From Roseovarius arcticus (GTDB taxonomy: Bacteria; Pseudomonadota; Alphaproteobacteria; Rhodobacterales; Rhodobacteraceae): a DNA stretch of 64,000 nt. This document shows positions 37,379 to 46,599 of this stretch, piece after piece. The DNA lies in contig NZ_SZZN01000001.1 in assembly GCF_006125015.1 (NCBI RefSeq), positions 3,286,001 to 3,350,000 of the forward strand, read 5' to 3'. Made by a program: the position numbers and the translations under genes. Positions within the stretch are counted from its first letter, which is position 1. Every line of letters begins with the position of its first letter. The notes under the pieces were generated by a model. The model ran no database searches. It was not told the origin of the DNA and was given only the letters and a program-made list of their open reading frames with translations.

Positions 37379-38889
37379 CTGCACGCGTTTTTCGTAACTA
37401 TATTTTTCGCACCCATTCGTGGGTCGGCCTTCATTTTTCCCTGTCTTTGGCATTTCTTTTCCTGTCTGGCACGCTCCTCGTCGCCGGATTGGAACTCCAG
37501 CTTGTCGGTCAACCGAAGGTTTGGAACATGTCGCCAGCCTCAGAGCGCACGGCGACGTTTGGCCAACTCTACGACGCGTTTGAAGCCGAGTATCCACTTG
37601 CGACCGTCTCCGTGATCGAGAAGCGCCCCCGACCCTGGCTTGCCAGTCAGATAATCGCGCGGATGCCTTGGAGGGAATCCGTGAGCTTCTGGGCCGATCC
37701 GGTCGATGGCACGTTGGTCGGTGCCTCCAGCACCAAGGGTTTGCATGATCTTCTGCGTGAGTTGCACGACAATTTGCTGCTCAAGAAACAGCCGGCCTAT
37801 CTGCTTGTAACGAGCATGTCGATCATCCTGCTGGTGATGAGTGTGACAGGAATGGTCAACTATCGCCGTTTTTGGAAAGGATTGTTTCGATTGCCGCCCA
37901 AGCAATCGACACGGCGGATCTGGCTCGGCAGCGTCCATCGACTTGCGGCTGTCTGGGTGATCCCGATGCTGTTCGTAATTGCCCTTACCGGTTTCGTGTT
38001 CTTTCTTGACGGACTTGGGGTCGAAGGGAGCGAGCCGGAAGCTGCCCGCGCTGCCGAGCGTTCGGCAGCCTTGCCTGATGGGTTCAACGGCGGCGCAATC
38101 GACAGGGCCGAAGCAGTCGCTCGCGACGCGCTGCCGGGATTTGAGCCTCGTTTCGTTGTTCTGCCCGGCTGGCCCACGGGGGGAATGGAATTTTTCGGTG
38201 ACCATGCTGATAGCCTCATGTCCATCGGAGTTTACCGCGTCGCGGTTGATCCTACGAACTTTGAGGTTTTGGGGGCGTTTGCCCCATCCGATGTAAAGGG
38301 CATCGCCCGGATCAGACCACTCGTTACGATGCTCCACTACGGAACGTGGGGGGGCATGTTTTCCCGAGCGTTTTGGATACTGTTCGGGCTTGCCGCCTTC
38401 GGGATCGCGCTGACGGGTATGCTGATTTTTGCCTCGCGCCGATCTTCTATTCCTTTGCAGGCGACTATGCACGGACCCCTCCGCCGCTTTTGGCGGGGTC
38501 TGGGGATCATGCGGTGGGGCTACCTGCTGCTTGTGCTCGCGATCACAATGGCGGGTATCTACACATATAGCTCGGCATTCGAACGGCAGATCCGGCTCCA
38601 GCCAGGATCGCCGGACGAGCTTATCCAGCTTATGGCAAAGCGTTCGTTGCGCGCGGGTGAGGCGTATTCACTGACCCTGCGGGTCACTGATCCGGATGTA
38701 AAAACCGCCACACTTCAGTTGAACGCAGGGCCAGAGCAGACTGTGCTGCTGCACGCGGGAGATGGCGCGCGCGCGGGCACGGCAGATATCCAGCCCGGCA
38801 CCGGCGACAACACCATTTTGCTCCGCCTGACCGGTGCCGATGGTGAAACCCGTAGCTTAACCTACATGCTGGGCCGTCCAGTCTGGTAA
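37375..38889 (+). CDS. PepSY-associated transmembrane protein
   Basis: 504 residues. An N-terminal RTHSWVGLHFSLSLAFLFLSG span with conserved His residues is followed by a periplasmic PepSY-like region and ELHDNLLL. TGMVNYRRFWKGLFRLPP and VHRLAAVWVIPMLFVIALTGFV come next, then two more spans near 330-400 and a C-terminal extracytoplasmic tail. The family is usually tied to iron uptake or reduction (PiuB/FhuF-like). Here it overlaps a GT4 gene by ATGA, which is unusual and may mean a redox or scaffold role in the polysaccharide system. Confidence 0.82.
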   Translation: MTARVFRNYIFRTHSWVGLHFSLSLAFLFLSGTLLVAGLELQLVGQPKVWNMSPASERTATFGQLYDAFEAEYPLATVSVIEKRPRPWLASQIIARMPWRESVSFWADPVDGTLVGASSTKGLHDLLRELHDNLLLKKQPAYLLVTSMSIILLVMSVTGMVNYRRFWKGLFRLPPKQSTRRIWLGSVHRLAAVWVIPMLFVIALTGFVFFLDGLGVEGSEPEAARAAERSAALPDGFNGGAIDRAEAVARDALPGFEPRFVVLPGWPTGGMEFFGDHADSLMSIGVYRVAVDPTNFEVLGAFAPSDVKGIARIRPLVTMLHYGTWGGMFSRAFWILFGLAAFGIALTGMLIFASRRSSIPLQATMHGPLRRFWRGLGIMRWGYLLLVLAITMAGIYTYSSAFERQIRLQPGSPDELIQLMAKRSLRAGEAYSLTLRVTDPDVKTATLQLNAGPEQTVLLHAGDGARAGTADIQPGTGDNTILLRLTGADGETRSLTYMLGRPVW

Positions 38890-38940
38890 GGGGCGCGCGG
38901 CCAATCCCGGCGTGACATCAACCCTTTACGGCACCATGCG

Positions 38941-38946
38941 TATAAT
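38941..38946 (+). promoter_or_regulatory. Candidate -10 box (TATAAT)
   Basis: A perfect TATAAT lies about 60 bp before the likely start of the following membrane-protein gene. The hexamer 17 bp upstream, TCAACC, is a weak -35. Such promoters often need an activator. Confidence 0.35.
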
Positions 38947-39069
38947 GTTTGTGTGAAACAACTAAACTGGCAAATGCCATAGAAACGAGGCGGAGGACCG
39001 ACCATAGCTACCCCTAGCACTCAGCCGAGCGAGCCATCGATACGCTCAACCCGGTCCCTCGGCGTCACG

Positions 39070-41226
39070 GTGGCTGTGAGGGTTTCACTCGCATTCGCCG
39101 CCGCAGCCCTATTCGCATTTGGATTGACGGGATACCTGCATCTCGATGAGCTCGCGCCTCGGCAATACTGGTGGCTCATGATTGACGCACTGGGCTTGGC
39201 GATTATCAGTTTGTCCATCCTCGGGAACTGGCAAAAAGCGGGCCTTGTGGCCGCGACCGCCCTAGTCGGCTTTGGCGTGCAACTCGCATTTAGGGATCCG
39301 TTCTGGTTTCAGCAGGTCCGCATAAGGCCGCAATCCGGGTTTCAGTACCTGATGCTGGCCTGTCTTGTCCTGCAGGGCGCTACTGCCGCTATGGTCCTTT
39401 GGCAGAACAGTGTCTTTCGGCGTATTCCCGGCGTTCTTGTCGGTCTGGGCATTTGGCGGGTTCTCTTGGTTGCCGCAGTCCTGGTTCTGGCATCCCGAAG
39501 TGTGATGGAGCCGATCTCCCGCCATGATCCTGCGCTTTACCTCAAGCAGCTTATTATCGCGCTGACGTTTCTCGGCATTAACATCGCCAGTTTCGTTGCA
39601 CTCGTGATCGCCCTGCCGGGGCCGCAGTTGCACAAGTTGGCGGATGTTGTAACGACGCGGATCAGCCTTCCGGGCAGCGGTGATCGCCAGCAGAAATTCG
39701 ACCGTTGGTTTCCCTGTCTGGCAGCGGGAATAGTCTTTGTGATCTGCCTCTTGATTGCTACGCTTTCATTCGGGGGCGTTCCGCATCTCGACGACATAAT
39801 CTACCTATTTCAGGCCAAGTCCTATGCGAGCGGGCTGATGACTCTTCCGCTGCCGCCATCGCTAGAGGCGTTCGATCACTATCTTATGAATTCCTACCAA
39901 GGCAGATGGTTCTCGATCACATTCCCCGGATGGCCCCTCGCACTCGCAATCGGCGAGCTTGTGCACATGCCTTGGATCGTTAACCCGGCTCTGGCCGCTG
40001 GCAGCATTTTGTTGCTCCACAGATTTGCGGCGTCGATGACGGATCGCGGAACCGCCAATCTGGTTGCGCTTCTGATGGCGGTATCACCTTGGTATGTGTC
40101 AGTCTCCTCGACGATGTTGATGCATACTTTTACTTGGGCGCTGATTCTGGGCGCGTGGGTGTTGCTGATCCGGACTCGGGAGCGGCCGTCGATCCTACTG
40201 CCACTAATCGCGGGCGCGCTCATGGGATGGCTCTTTCTGGCGCGACCGCTCGAAGGGGTGCTGATCGGTACACTTACAGGCGTGTGGACGTTAGCGTTTC
40301 TGCAAGATCGGCGTCATTGGAAAACTGTAGCACTCTATAGCATTGGCGCCATTGCCGTCGGCGCGCTGATATTCCCCTATCAGGCGTATCTAACTGGCGA
40401 TCCGCTGCTCACGCCGCTGAACGCATATTACGACGTGTATTGGGGACCACACTCCAACGCACTAGGCTTCGGACCCGAAATGGGGGCGGTTCCGGATTGG
40501 GGAGACATTGATGTCTTTGCGGGGCACAGCCCGGCCGAGGCGCTGATAAACGCGCATCAGAATCTCTACGAGGTTAATTCCTCGCTATTTGGATGGGGTG
40601 GGGCGTCGCTTATATTCGTCTTGATCTTTGTCATGTGGGGACCTTGCACGCGTTTCGCCGCAGCGATGATGACCATTATCGTCGCGACCGTAGCGCTCTA
40701 TTCGCTATATTGGTTCTATGGCGGGTATTATGCCGGCGCGCGGTACTGGTTCATGACCCTCATCCCATTCTTGGTCCTGACCGCCCTTGGCATCACCGCC
40801 TGCATCAGAGAGTTTCACCGCATTTTTCCAGACGCAATGGTGGCAAAGCGTGTGGGTATCGGAATCGGATTCTTGTGCCTGTCTTCGCTCTTGGTTTTTG
40901 AGAGCTGGCTGGCGTTCAACAGATATCCTGAAATCAACGGCTATCACACCGAATACAGCCAGCTTGCGCAGCAGGATGAATTCCAAAACGCATTAGTGTT
41001 CGTCAGCACCGATTCCCCTCAGGAATATGGCAGCGCTTTCTGGCTAAACGATTTCAGCCCGCGATCCCAAAGCCCGCTCTTTGCCCGCGATTTGGGCGCA
41101 GAGAGCAATCGGCGCGCCGCTTCCGCTTATCCGGGACGTAAAATCCTGTTTGTGAACGGACGGTCTAGCGATCATCGTCACGTCACCGTAACCAAAGGCC
41201 CATTAACCCTGAATGATCTGGAATAG
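39070..41226 (+). CDS. Large polytopic membrane protein, GT-C-like
   Basis: 718 residues from the GTG at 39070, with about fifteen hydrophobic segments. The periplasmic GGVPHLDDIIYLFQAK (acidic pair), FPGWPLALAIGEL, SPWYVSVSSTMLMHT and FLARPLEG fit a GT-C enzyme that takes a polyprenyl-phosphate sugar. The C-terminal part is soluble and periplasmic. The frame is open further upstream, and GGAGG at about 38991 precedes an in-frame ATA (39004), not ATG, followed by ATPSTQPSEPSIRST. The true N terminus may therefore be 22 residues longer with an unusual or mutated start. Confidence 0.75.
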   Translation: MAVRVSLAFAAAALFAFGLTGYLHLDELAPRQYWWLMIDALGLAIISLSILGNWQKAGLVAATALVGFGVQLAFRDPFWFQQVRIRPQSGFQYLMLACLVLQGATAAMVLWQNSVFRRIPGVLVGLGIWRVLLVAAVLVLASRSVMEPISRHDPALYLKQLIIALTFLGINIASFVALVIALPGPQLHKLADVVTTRISLPGSGDRQQKFDRWFPCLAAGIVFVICLLIATLSFGGVPHLDDIIYLFQAKSYASGLMTLPLPPSLEAFDHYLMNSYQGRWFSITFPGWPLALAIGELVHMPWIVNPALAAGSILLLHRFAASMTDRGTANLVALLMAVSPWYVSVSSTMLMHTFTWALILGAWVLLIRTRERPSILLPLIAGALMGWLFLARPLEGVLIGTLTGVWTLAFLQDRRHWKTVALYSIGAIAVGALIFPYQAYLTGDPLLTPLNAYYDVYWGPHSNALGFGPEMGAVPDWGDIDVFAGHSPAEALINAHQNLYEVNSSLFGWGGASLIFVLIFVMWGPCTRFAAAMMTIIVATVALYSLYWFYGGYYAGARYWFMTLIPFLVLTALGITACIREFHRIFPDAMVAKRVGIGIGFLCLSSLLVFESWLAFNRYPEINGYHTEYSQLAQQDEFQNALVFVSTDSPQEYGSAFWLNDFSPRSQSPLFARDLGAESNRRAASAYPGRKILFVNGRSSDHRHVTVTKGPLTLNDLE

Positions 41227-41422
41227 CGCCGCAAAGAGAGTTTGGCCCAAAACTTGACGCCGGATCGTGCCATCTTGGTCTTATTTGTTGCCTATTCTCA
41301 CGCGACGTATGTTTGAATAGCATGCCCAGAAAGCCGACAGGTCGGCCCGGCGGTTCCACTCAAAAATGGGATCGCGGGGGCATAATAGTATTAGTAATTG
41401 AACTTAGGGAGATTTCACCTCG

Positions 41423-42349
41423 ATGAACAAGATTAAGGAGCGGACCGAACCGGGCAGCACCAAGGTCAGTGAATTGGCTACACCGGATACGACCGGTATG
41501 GAGCTGAGCGTGATTATTCCCGCCTATAACGAGGAAAACGCAGTGAGCGGCACTGTTGAGGATGTGCGCCGCCATCTCGAACCGCTCGGAATACCCTACG
41601 AAATCATCGTGGTAGATGATGCCAGCCAAGACGCCACCCGCGTTAAGGCAGAGGCGAGCGGCGCAACCGTCATTTGGAACGACGTAAACTCCGGCTATGG
41701 TGCCAGCCTAAAGCGCGGCGTGAAACGCGCGCAGTATGAGTATGTTGCGATCCTCGACGCCGACAGCACGTACCCGGCCCGGTACCTGCCCGAGATGCTT
41801 GCGCTCTGCCGCGATCAGGACATGGTAGTCGGTGACCGGGGTGCGGCCATGAAAAACGTGCCGCTCATTCGACGTCCGGCAAAATTCATGCTGAACAAGC
41901 TTGCCTCGTTCCTTGCTGAGCGCAAACTGAATGACATCAATTCTGGATTGCGTGTTTTCCGCCGCTCAGAGCTGGTGCCGTTCCTGCCGCTTCTGCCGCA
42001 GAACTTCTCGTTCACCACGACCATTACGCTGTGCATGTGCTGCAATGGAAAGCGTATGATCTACACCCCGATTGAATATGGTCTGCGCGTGGGCAAATCG
42101 AAAATTCGCCCGGTCGACTTTATCAATTTCATCATTTTGGTACTCAGGGCGATCATGCTCTTTAACCCGCTGCGAGTCTTTATTCCGTTGGGACTGATCT
42201 TTTTCATGTTGGGTCTGCTCAAGCTGGTGATTGACATCGGCTACTGGAATCTCAGCGAAACGACGGTCTTTTCTTTTCTGACCGCGATCATGATCTGGTC
42301 GCTCGGTTTGATCGCCGACATGATCTCGCGGCTGCATCTGAGGCCCTGA
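41423..42349 (+). CDS. Polyprenyl-phosphate glycosyltransferase, GT2 (DPM1/GtrB-like)
   Basis: 308 residues. LSVIIPAYNEENAV, EIIVVDDASQDATR, GYGASLKRGVKRA and the DxD ILDADSTYP are diagnostic of the dolichyl-phosphate mannose/GtrB group. INSGLRVFRRSE is also typical. Two C-terminal membrane segments (about 238-300) follow. It would make a polyprenyl-phosphate-linked sugar on the cytoplasmic face, to be flipped (see GtrA at 46201 and the SMR protein at 51212) and used by GT-C enzymes at 39070 and 48530. Confidence 0.88.
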   Translation: MNKIKERTEPGSTKVSELATPDTTGMELSVIIPAYNEENAVSGTVEDVRRHLEPLGIPYEIIVVDDASQDATRVKAEASGATVIWNDVNSGYGASLKRGVKRAQYEYVAILDADSTYPARYLPEMLALCRDQDMVVGDRGAAMKNVPLIRRPAKFMLNKLASFLAERKLNDINSGLRVFRRSELVPFLPLLPQNFSFTTTITLCMCCNGKRMIYTPIEYGLRVGKSKIRPVDFINFIILVLRAIMLFNPLRVFIPLGLIFFMLGLLKLVIDIGYWNLSETTVFSFLTAIMIWSLGLIADMISRLHLRP

Positions 42350-42396
42350 CACAAAAGTGCCTGCTACTGCAAAAGGCCGAAAAAGGAAGAGTATAA

Positions 42397-43845
42397 GTGA
42401 AGGATGTTTCCCAATCCACCGAAGGGCGGACCAAGCCACACATCGTTATTCTGGGTGCAGGACCGGCCGGACTGGCCGCAGCCCATGCACTAACCCGCAG
42501 CGGCCAAGCAAAGGTGACGGTGATCGAGCGCGCGCCGCGCGCGGGCGGCAATTCGGCCTCTTTTGAGGTGGACGGGGTTACCTGTGACTACGGCTCGCAC
42601 CGTTTTCATCCGGCAGCGGAGCCGGAGGTTATGGACGACGTCAAGGCGCTTCTGGGGGACGATCTGTTGTTGCGGCCACGGCATGGCCGCATTCGGCTGG
42701 GCGGGCGCTGGATCCACTTTCCTCTCAAACTCACCGATGCGTTGATGCGCCTGCCAAAACCTTTTGCGCTGTCCCTGATCGGCGATATGGTTCTGAAACG
42801 GTTTCGCCAGAAAAACGAAGGTCCCGCTACGTTCTCCACTGTTCTCTACGACGGGCTGGGACCGACGATTTCGGAGCATTTCTATTTTCCCTACGTTCGC
42901 AAGCTTTGGGGACTCGACCCAAAAGAGCTGGCGGTGACCCTCGCCGAGCGGCGGGTTGGCAGCGGGTCGGTCGGCAAGATCCTGATGAAGATGGTCCGCC
43001 TGCTGCCGGGATTGCGCAGTGAAACGGGCGGGCGGTTTTACTACCCGCGCCGCGGGTTTGGGCAGATTCAGGAGGCGCTGCAGAGTTCTGCGCGCGAAAA
43101 TGGCGCCGAATTCATGTTCGACACCGAAATTACGCGGATCGAACGCGATGAGACGCGCATCGGCGCCGTACATATCCGTGATGGTGATGGCACGCGGCGC
43201 ATCACCGGCGATTTAATTCTGTCAACGATACCGCTGACCGGCCTGACGCGGCTGATTGACGAGCCTCCGGCCGAAGTCGTTGATGCCGCACGCGCAATTC
43301 GGTTCCGCGGTATGATCTTGCTCTACCTCGTGCTGGAAACCGACCAGTTCACCGAATTCGACGCGCATTACTTTCCTGAATTGTCGATCCCTATTAGCCG
43401 CATGTCCGAGCCCAAGAATTACTCGGCCAGCACAGAGCCGAAGGGCGTGACCGTGCTCTGCGCCGAATTGCCGTGTGATCCCGGCGAGGAATGGTGGGAC
43501 ATGCAGGACGATGAACTGGGCCGGCATTTCACCGACTGGCTGGACCAACTTGGCCTGCCAGTTACCGCACCCGTCCGGCGCTGCGAGACGCGGCGGCTGA
43601 GCCATGCCTACCCGGTCTATGATCTGGAATACCAATCGCGCTTCGAGACGGTTGATAACTGGCTGCTAGGGCTGGACGGGCTTCTGGTGTTTGGCCGACA
43701 AGGGCTTTTTGCCCACGATAACACCCATCACGCCTTTGCCATGGCCTATGGCGCGGCGGATTGTATCGATGCGGACGGACAGGTGGACCGGGCGAAATGG
43801 AACCGCTACCGCGAGGTCTTTGCCACGCATATCGTGGAGGATTGA
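42397..43845 (+). CDS. FAD-dependent oxidoreductase, UDP-galactopyranose mutase/PPO-like (2)
   Basis: 482 residues from a GTG with GGAAGAG at 7 bp. FAD fold IVILGAGPAGLAAAHAL, then GGNSASFEVDGVTCDYGSHRF, and C-terminal FAD-contact FGRQGLFAHDNTHHAFAMAYGAA. It has the same general family as 24130-25620 but only moderate similarity. Substrate unknown, and a nucleotide- or lipid-linked sugar is likely. 47 bp after the GT2 gene and 2 bp before the deacetylase, so GT2, FAD protein and deacetylase form one operon. Confidence 0.83.
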   Translation: MKDVSQSTEGRTKPHIVILGAGPAGLAAAHALTRSGQAKVTVIERAPRAGGNSASFEVDGVTCDYGSHRFHPAAEPEVMDDVKALLGDDLLLRPRHGRIRLGGRWIHFPLKLTDALMRLPKPFALSLIGDMVLKRFRQKNEGPATFSTVLYDGLGPTISEHFYFPYVRKLWGLDPKELAVTLAERRVGSGSVGKILMKMVRLLPGLRSETGGRFYYPRRGFGQIQEALQSSARENGAEFMFDTEITRIERDETRIGAVHIRDGDGTRRITGDLILSTIPLTGLTRLIDEPPAEVVDAARAIRFRGMILLYLVLETDQFTEFDAHYFPELSIPISRMSEPKNYSASTEPKGVTVLCAELPCDPGEEWWDMQDDELGRHFTDWLDQLGLPVTAPVRRCETRRLSHAYPVYDLEYQSRFETVDNWLLGLDGLLVFGRQGLFAHDNTHHAFAMAYGAADCIDADGQVDRAKWNRYREVFATHIVED

Positions 43846-43847
43846 GC

Positions 43848-44609
43848 GTGCCGGCCGGCAAGGTCGATATTTTGATGTATCATTCGATCTCGGACGCGCC
43901 GGGACCGACCTCGATCGCGCCGCGGACCTTTGCGGCGCAGATGCAGGCGCTGGCCGATTCGAAGGTGCCAGTTGTGTCGCTTGATAGGCTCGCGAATGCA
44001 CGTGCCGATGTGCCCGCACGGTCTATCGTGATCACCTTCGATGACGGGTTTGTCGATTTCGCCGATACCGCCTGGCCGATCCTGCGCGATCACGGCTTCG
44101 CGCCGATGGTCTATCTGCCCTCAGGACGCATGGGCGCCCCTGAGAATTGGGCCGGATGCCATGCCCCGCCGCGCCCACTCATGGGCTGGGACCAGATCAA
44201 AGAGTTGGCTGCGGACGGCGTGCTTTTTGGGGCGCACAGCGTCAACCATCCGGATCTGACCGCGCTGGACCCCGAGACGCTAGACCACGAAGTCGCCAGC
44301 TCTGGGCGCGAGATTGAAGCGCAACTCGGCGTCCCCGTGCGCCATTTCGCGCCGCCATACGGATATTCAACGCTGACGGTTAGGCACTGCATCGCGCGCC
44401 ACTACGCAACGTCTGTTGGCACAAGGTTAGGCACTGTCGGGCCGGGTGCGGATATCTACGACCTACCAAGGCTCGAGATGTTCTACTTCACAGACATCGC
44501 GCGCTGGACCGCGCATCTCGCCGGGAATGGTGGGCCCTACCTGACGGCCCGCCGGGCATTGCGAAGTGTTCGGCAGGTAGCGCGCAGAATCACCGGCGGG
44601 ACCCTTTGA
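43848..44609 (+). CDS. Polysaccharide deacetylase (NodB-type, CE4)
   Basis: 253 residues from a GTG preceded by GGAGG. VDILMYHSISD and IVITFDDGFVDFADT (metal-binding Asp pair, motif 1), then GAHSVNHPDLT (motif 2, two metal His), and FAPPYGYST (motif 3) define the CE4 fold. It removes N- or O-acetyl groups from a sugar, with a divalent metal. No signal peptide is visible, so it may act in the cytoplasm on a lipid-linked precursor. The longer frame from 43761 lies within the previous gene. Confidence 0.87.
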   Translation: MPAGKVDILMYHSISDAPGPTSIAPRTFAAQMQALADSKVPVVSLDRLANARADVPARSIVITFDDGFVDFADTAWPILRDHGFAPMVYLPSGRMGAPENWAGCHAPPRPLMGWDQIKELAADGVLFGAHSVNHPDLTALDPETLDHEVASSGREIEAQLGVPVRHFAPPYGYSTLTVRHCIARHYATSVGTRLGTVGPGADIYDLPRLEMFYFTDIARWTAHLAGNGGPYLTARRALRSVRQVARRITGGTL

Positions 44610-44702
44610 CCATGACGCTGCGCAGTAATTTTGACAACAATCTTTGAGGCAGGCACCCATTGCGACAGGACGCGAAACACTCCTGTGGTCGATTCACCAA
44701 AT

Positions 44703-44732
44703 TCGACAAATTCATTGGATTTACTGCATAAT
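44703..44732 (+). promoter_or_regulatory. Candidate promoter before the nucleotide-sugar dehydrogenase
   Basis: TCGACA (44703-44708) and CATAAT (44727-44732) are spaced by 18 bp. A small GC hairpin, CGGGGC/GCCCCG at 44754-44774, lies in the leader. Confidence 0.3.
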
Positions 44733-44810
44733 CCGTCCTAGCGTTAACTTCATCGGGGCCTCTCGAACGCCCCGCCTATTGGACTATTCTCGAACTGATA
44801 TGACCAGAAC

Positions 44811-46178
44811 ATGAATTTTGAATCCTCACATCATATTTCCCTTGGGCAAAGCATCCCGTCGCGCAATGCAAAGATCGCGGTTGTCGGCCTCGGCTATGTC
44901 GGTCTACCGCTGGCGCTTACCGCCTATGACGCTGGCTTTGACACTATCGGGATCGATCTGAACGGCACGCGTGTCAGCCGGATCATGCAAGGCGCGCAGG
45001 TCATTTCCTACCTCGCACCCGATCGTATCGCCAGCGCCGTGGATAGCGGGCGGTTCCGGGCAACGCAGGACCGTGCGGAACTCGCCGATGCCGATATCAT
45101 TCTGATCTGCGTGCCGACACCGCTAACGGCGGACCAGAAACCGGATATGCGCTTTGTCACTGCCGCCGCCGAAGATGTTGCGATGCAACTACGGCCCGGC
45201 CAACTTGTGGTACTTGAGAGCAGCGTCTGGCCCGGGGCGACGGCAAATCTGGTGCGCCCCATCCTGGAATCTAGCGGGCTGCGCGCAGGTCGCGACTTCT
45301 TTCTCGGATTTTCGCCAGAGCGCGAAGATCCTGGCAATCATACATTCGGGACGCAGAACATTCCCAAGGTCGTGGGCGCCGACGATCCGCTATCGCTTCA
45401 ACTGATCGAGGATTTCTATAACGCCATCATCACCCGCGCGGTGCCGGTAAGTTCGGCAGCGACGGCCGAGGCGGTAAAGCTGGTCGAGAACAGCTTTCGT
45501 ACCGTGAACATCGCGCTGGTCAACGAGATGAAGACCGCGCTTGAAGCGATGGGCGTGGATGTCTGGGAGGTGATTGCAGCCGCCGCAACCAAGCCGTTCG
45601 GCTTCATGCCCTTCTACCCCGGCCCTGGCATTGGCGGGGCATGTATCCCAGTTTCGCCAGCGTATCTGTCGTGGCGCGCGACCGATGCTGGATCGGCCAC
45701 ACCGCTTATCGATCTGGCCCGCCATAGCAATGATGCCGTGCCTGCGACCTTGGCGGCCCGGATCGCCGCAGATCTGTCACGCGAGTCCGGCCCGCCTGTT
45801 GATCCTGCACGGCCACTTGGCGGGCAGCGCCTGTTGCTGATGGGCATCGCATACAAGCGCGATGTCGAGGATACGCGCCGCAGCCCGGCGCTGGTTTTGC
45901 TGGAGCAACTTGAAATTCTTGGGGCTGAGGTGGATTACCACGACCCGTTTTTCCCGCACCTCCCCGAAGGGGGCGAATTTGCGAATCTCGCAGGCCGCCA
46001 ATCCGTGCCGCTGACCGCTGAGAGTGTAAAAACCTACGCCGCTGTGGCCGTCATCACCGACCACAGCGCCCCCGATTACGCGCTGGTTGCGTCCCATGCC
46101 ACCCGGATCTTTGACACGCGCAATGTGTTTCATAGGATCGGTATTGCAGTAGATGGTGGGCGCCTGATCAAGATCTGA
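44811..46178 (+). CDS. Nucleotide-sugar dehydrogenase (UDP-Glc/UDP-GlcNAc DH family), variant active-site loop
   Basis: 455 residues. NAD-binding KIAVVGLGYVGLPLA (21-35), ICVPTPL (99-105), GFSPERED (166-173), and EAVKLVENSFRTVNIALVNE (220-239, catalytic Lys region). The catalytic Cys278 is in PGPGIGGACIPVSP. WbpA-like enzymes have GGHCIPVDP there, so His and Asp are replaced by Ala and Ser. YKRDVEDTRRSPA closes the C-terminal domain. It oxidises C6 of a UDP-hexose to the uronate with 2 NAD+. It could supply UDP-glucuronate to the UXS at 20516. UDP-GlcNAc or UDP-GalNAc remains possible. Confidence 0.88.
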   Translation: MNFESSHHISLGQSIPSRNAKIAVVGLGYVGLPLALTAYDAGFDTIGIDLNGTRVSRIMQGAQVISYLAPDRIASAVDSGRFRATQDRAELADADIILICVPTPLTADQKPDMRFVTAAAEDVAMQLRPGQLVVLESSVWPGATANLVRPILESSGLRAGRDFFLGFSPEREDPGNHTFGTQNIPKVVGADDPLSLQLIEDFYNAIITRAVPVSSAATAEAVKLVENSFRTVNIALVNEMKTALEAMGVDVWEVIAAAATKPFGFMPFYPGPGIGGACIPVSPAYLSWRATDAGSATPLIDLARHSNDAVPATLAARIAADLSRESGPPVDPARPLGGQRLLLMGIAYKRDVEDTRRSPALVLLEQLEILGAEVDYHDPFFPHLPEGGEFANLAGRQSVPLTAESVKTYAAVAVITDHSAPDYALVASHATRIFDTRNVFHRIGIAVDGGRLIKI

Positions 46179-46200
46179 ATCCGCCACGGACTGGAGCCGC

Positions 46201-46599
46201 ATGAAGGATCTAAAAGACAGACGGCAGTTCCTGCGCTTTACAGGCGTAAGCGTCATCGGCACGGTCGCAGATTACCTGCTGGCGTTGCTGTTGGCCTCGG
46301 TCGGGGTGTCATACATCGCCGCCTCGACCTGCGGTTTCGTCCTCGGCTCGTTCGTCAATTACTGCGGGCACAGCATATTCAGCTACGAGCATACCAGCCA
46401 CAAAACCATATCTCTCAAAGGCTTTGGCAGATACTTTCTGGCGGTACTGTTCTCGCTTGTCATCCGGCTCGCTGCTGTGGCGGGGCTGGAATACGCGACC
46501 TCGCTGCCATTCTGGCTGGTGCTATTGATCGCGATCGGCGCATCATTTGTGGCGAGCTATGTCATCTCGACTTTGTGGGTGTTCCGCAAGCCGGGCTGA
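46201..46599 (+). CDS. GtrA-family membrane protein (candidate lipid-sugar flippase)
   Basis: 132 residues with four membrane segments. FLRFTGVSVIGTVADYLLALLL and CGFVLGSFVNYCGHSIFSY are the GtrA/DPMS3 pattern, and VISTLWVF closes the protein. GtrA proteins are thought to flip polyprenyl-phosphate sugars, or partner with GT2 enzymes such as 41423. It is 22 bp after the dehydrogenase. Its 3' end overlaps the convergent asparagine synthase gene by 43 bp. Confidence 0.85.
   Translation: MKDLKDRRQFLRFTGVSVIGTVADYLLALLLASVGVSYIAASTCGFVLGSFVNYCGHSIFSYEHTSHKTISLKGFGRYFLAVLFSLVIRLAAVAGLEYATSLPFWLVLLIAIGASFVASYVISTLWVFRKPG

Noticed and set aside
38919..38946. Full sigma70 promoter before the 39070 gene
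   Set aside because: Only the -10 is good; the -35 is poor, so only the -10 box is listed at low confidence.
42490..43173. Minus-strand ORF of 227 codons
   Set aside because: Antisense to the FAD-dependent protein; no start signal or motif.
44632..44637. TTGACA hexamer before the nucleotide-sugar dehydrogenase
   Set aside because: No acceptable -10 at 15-19 bp; a different weaker pair is listed instead.
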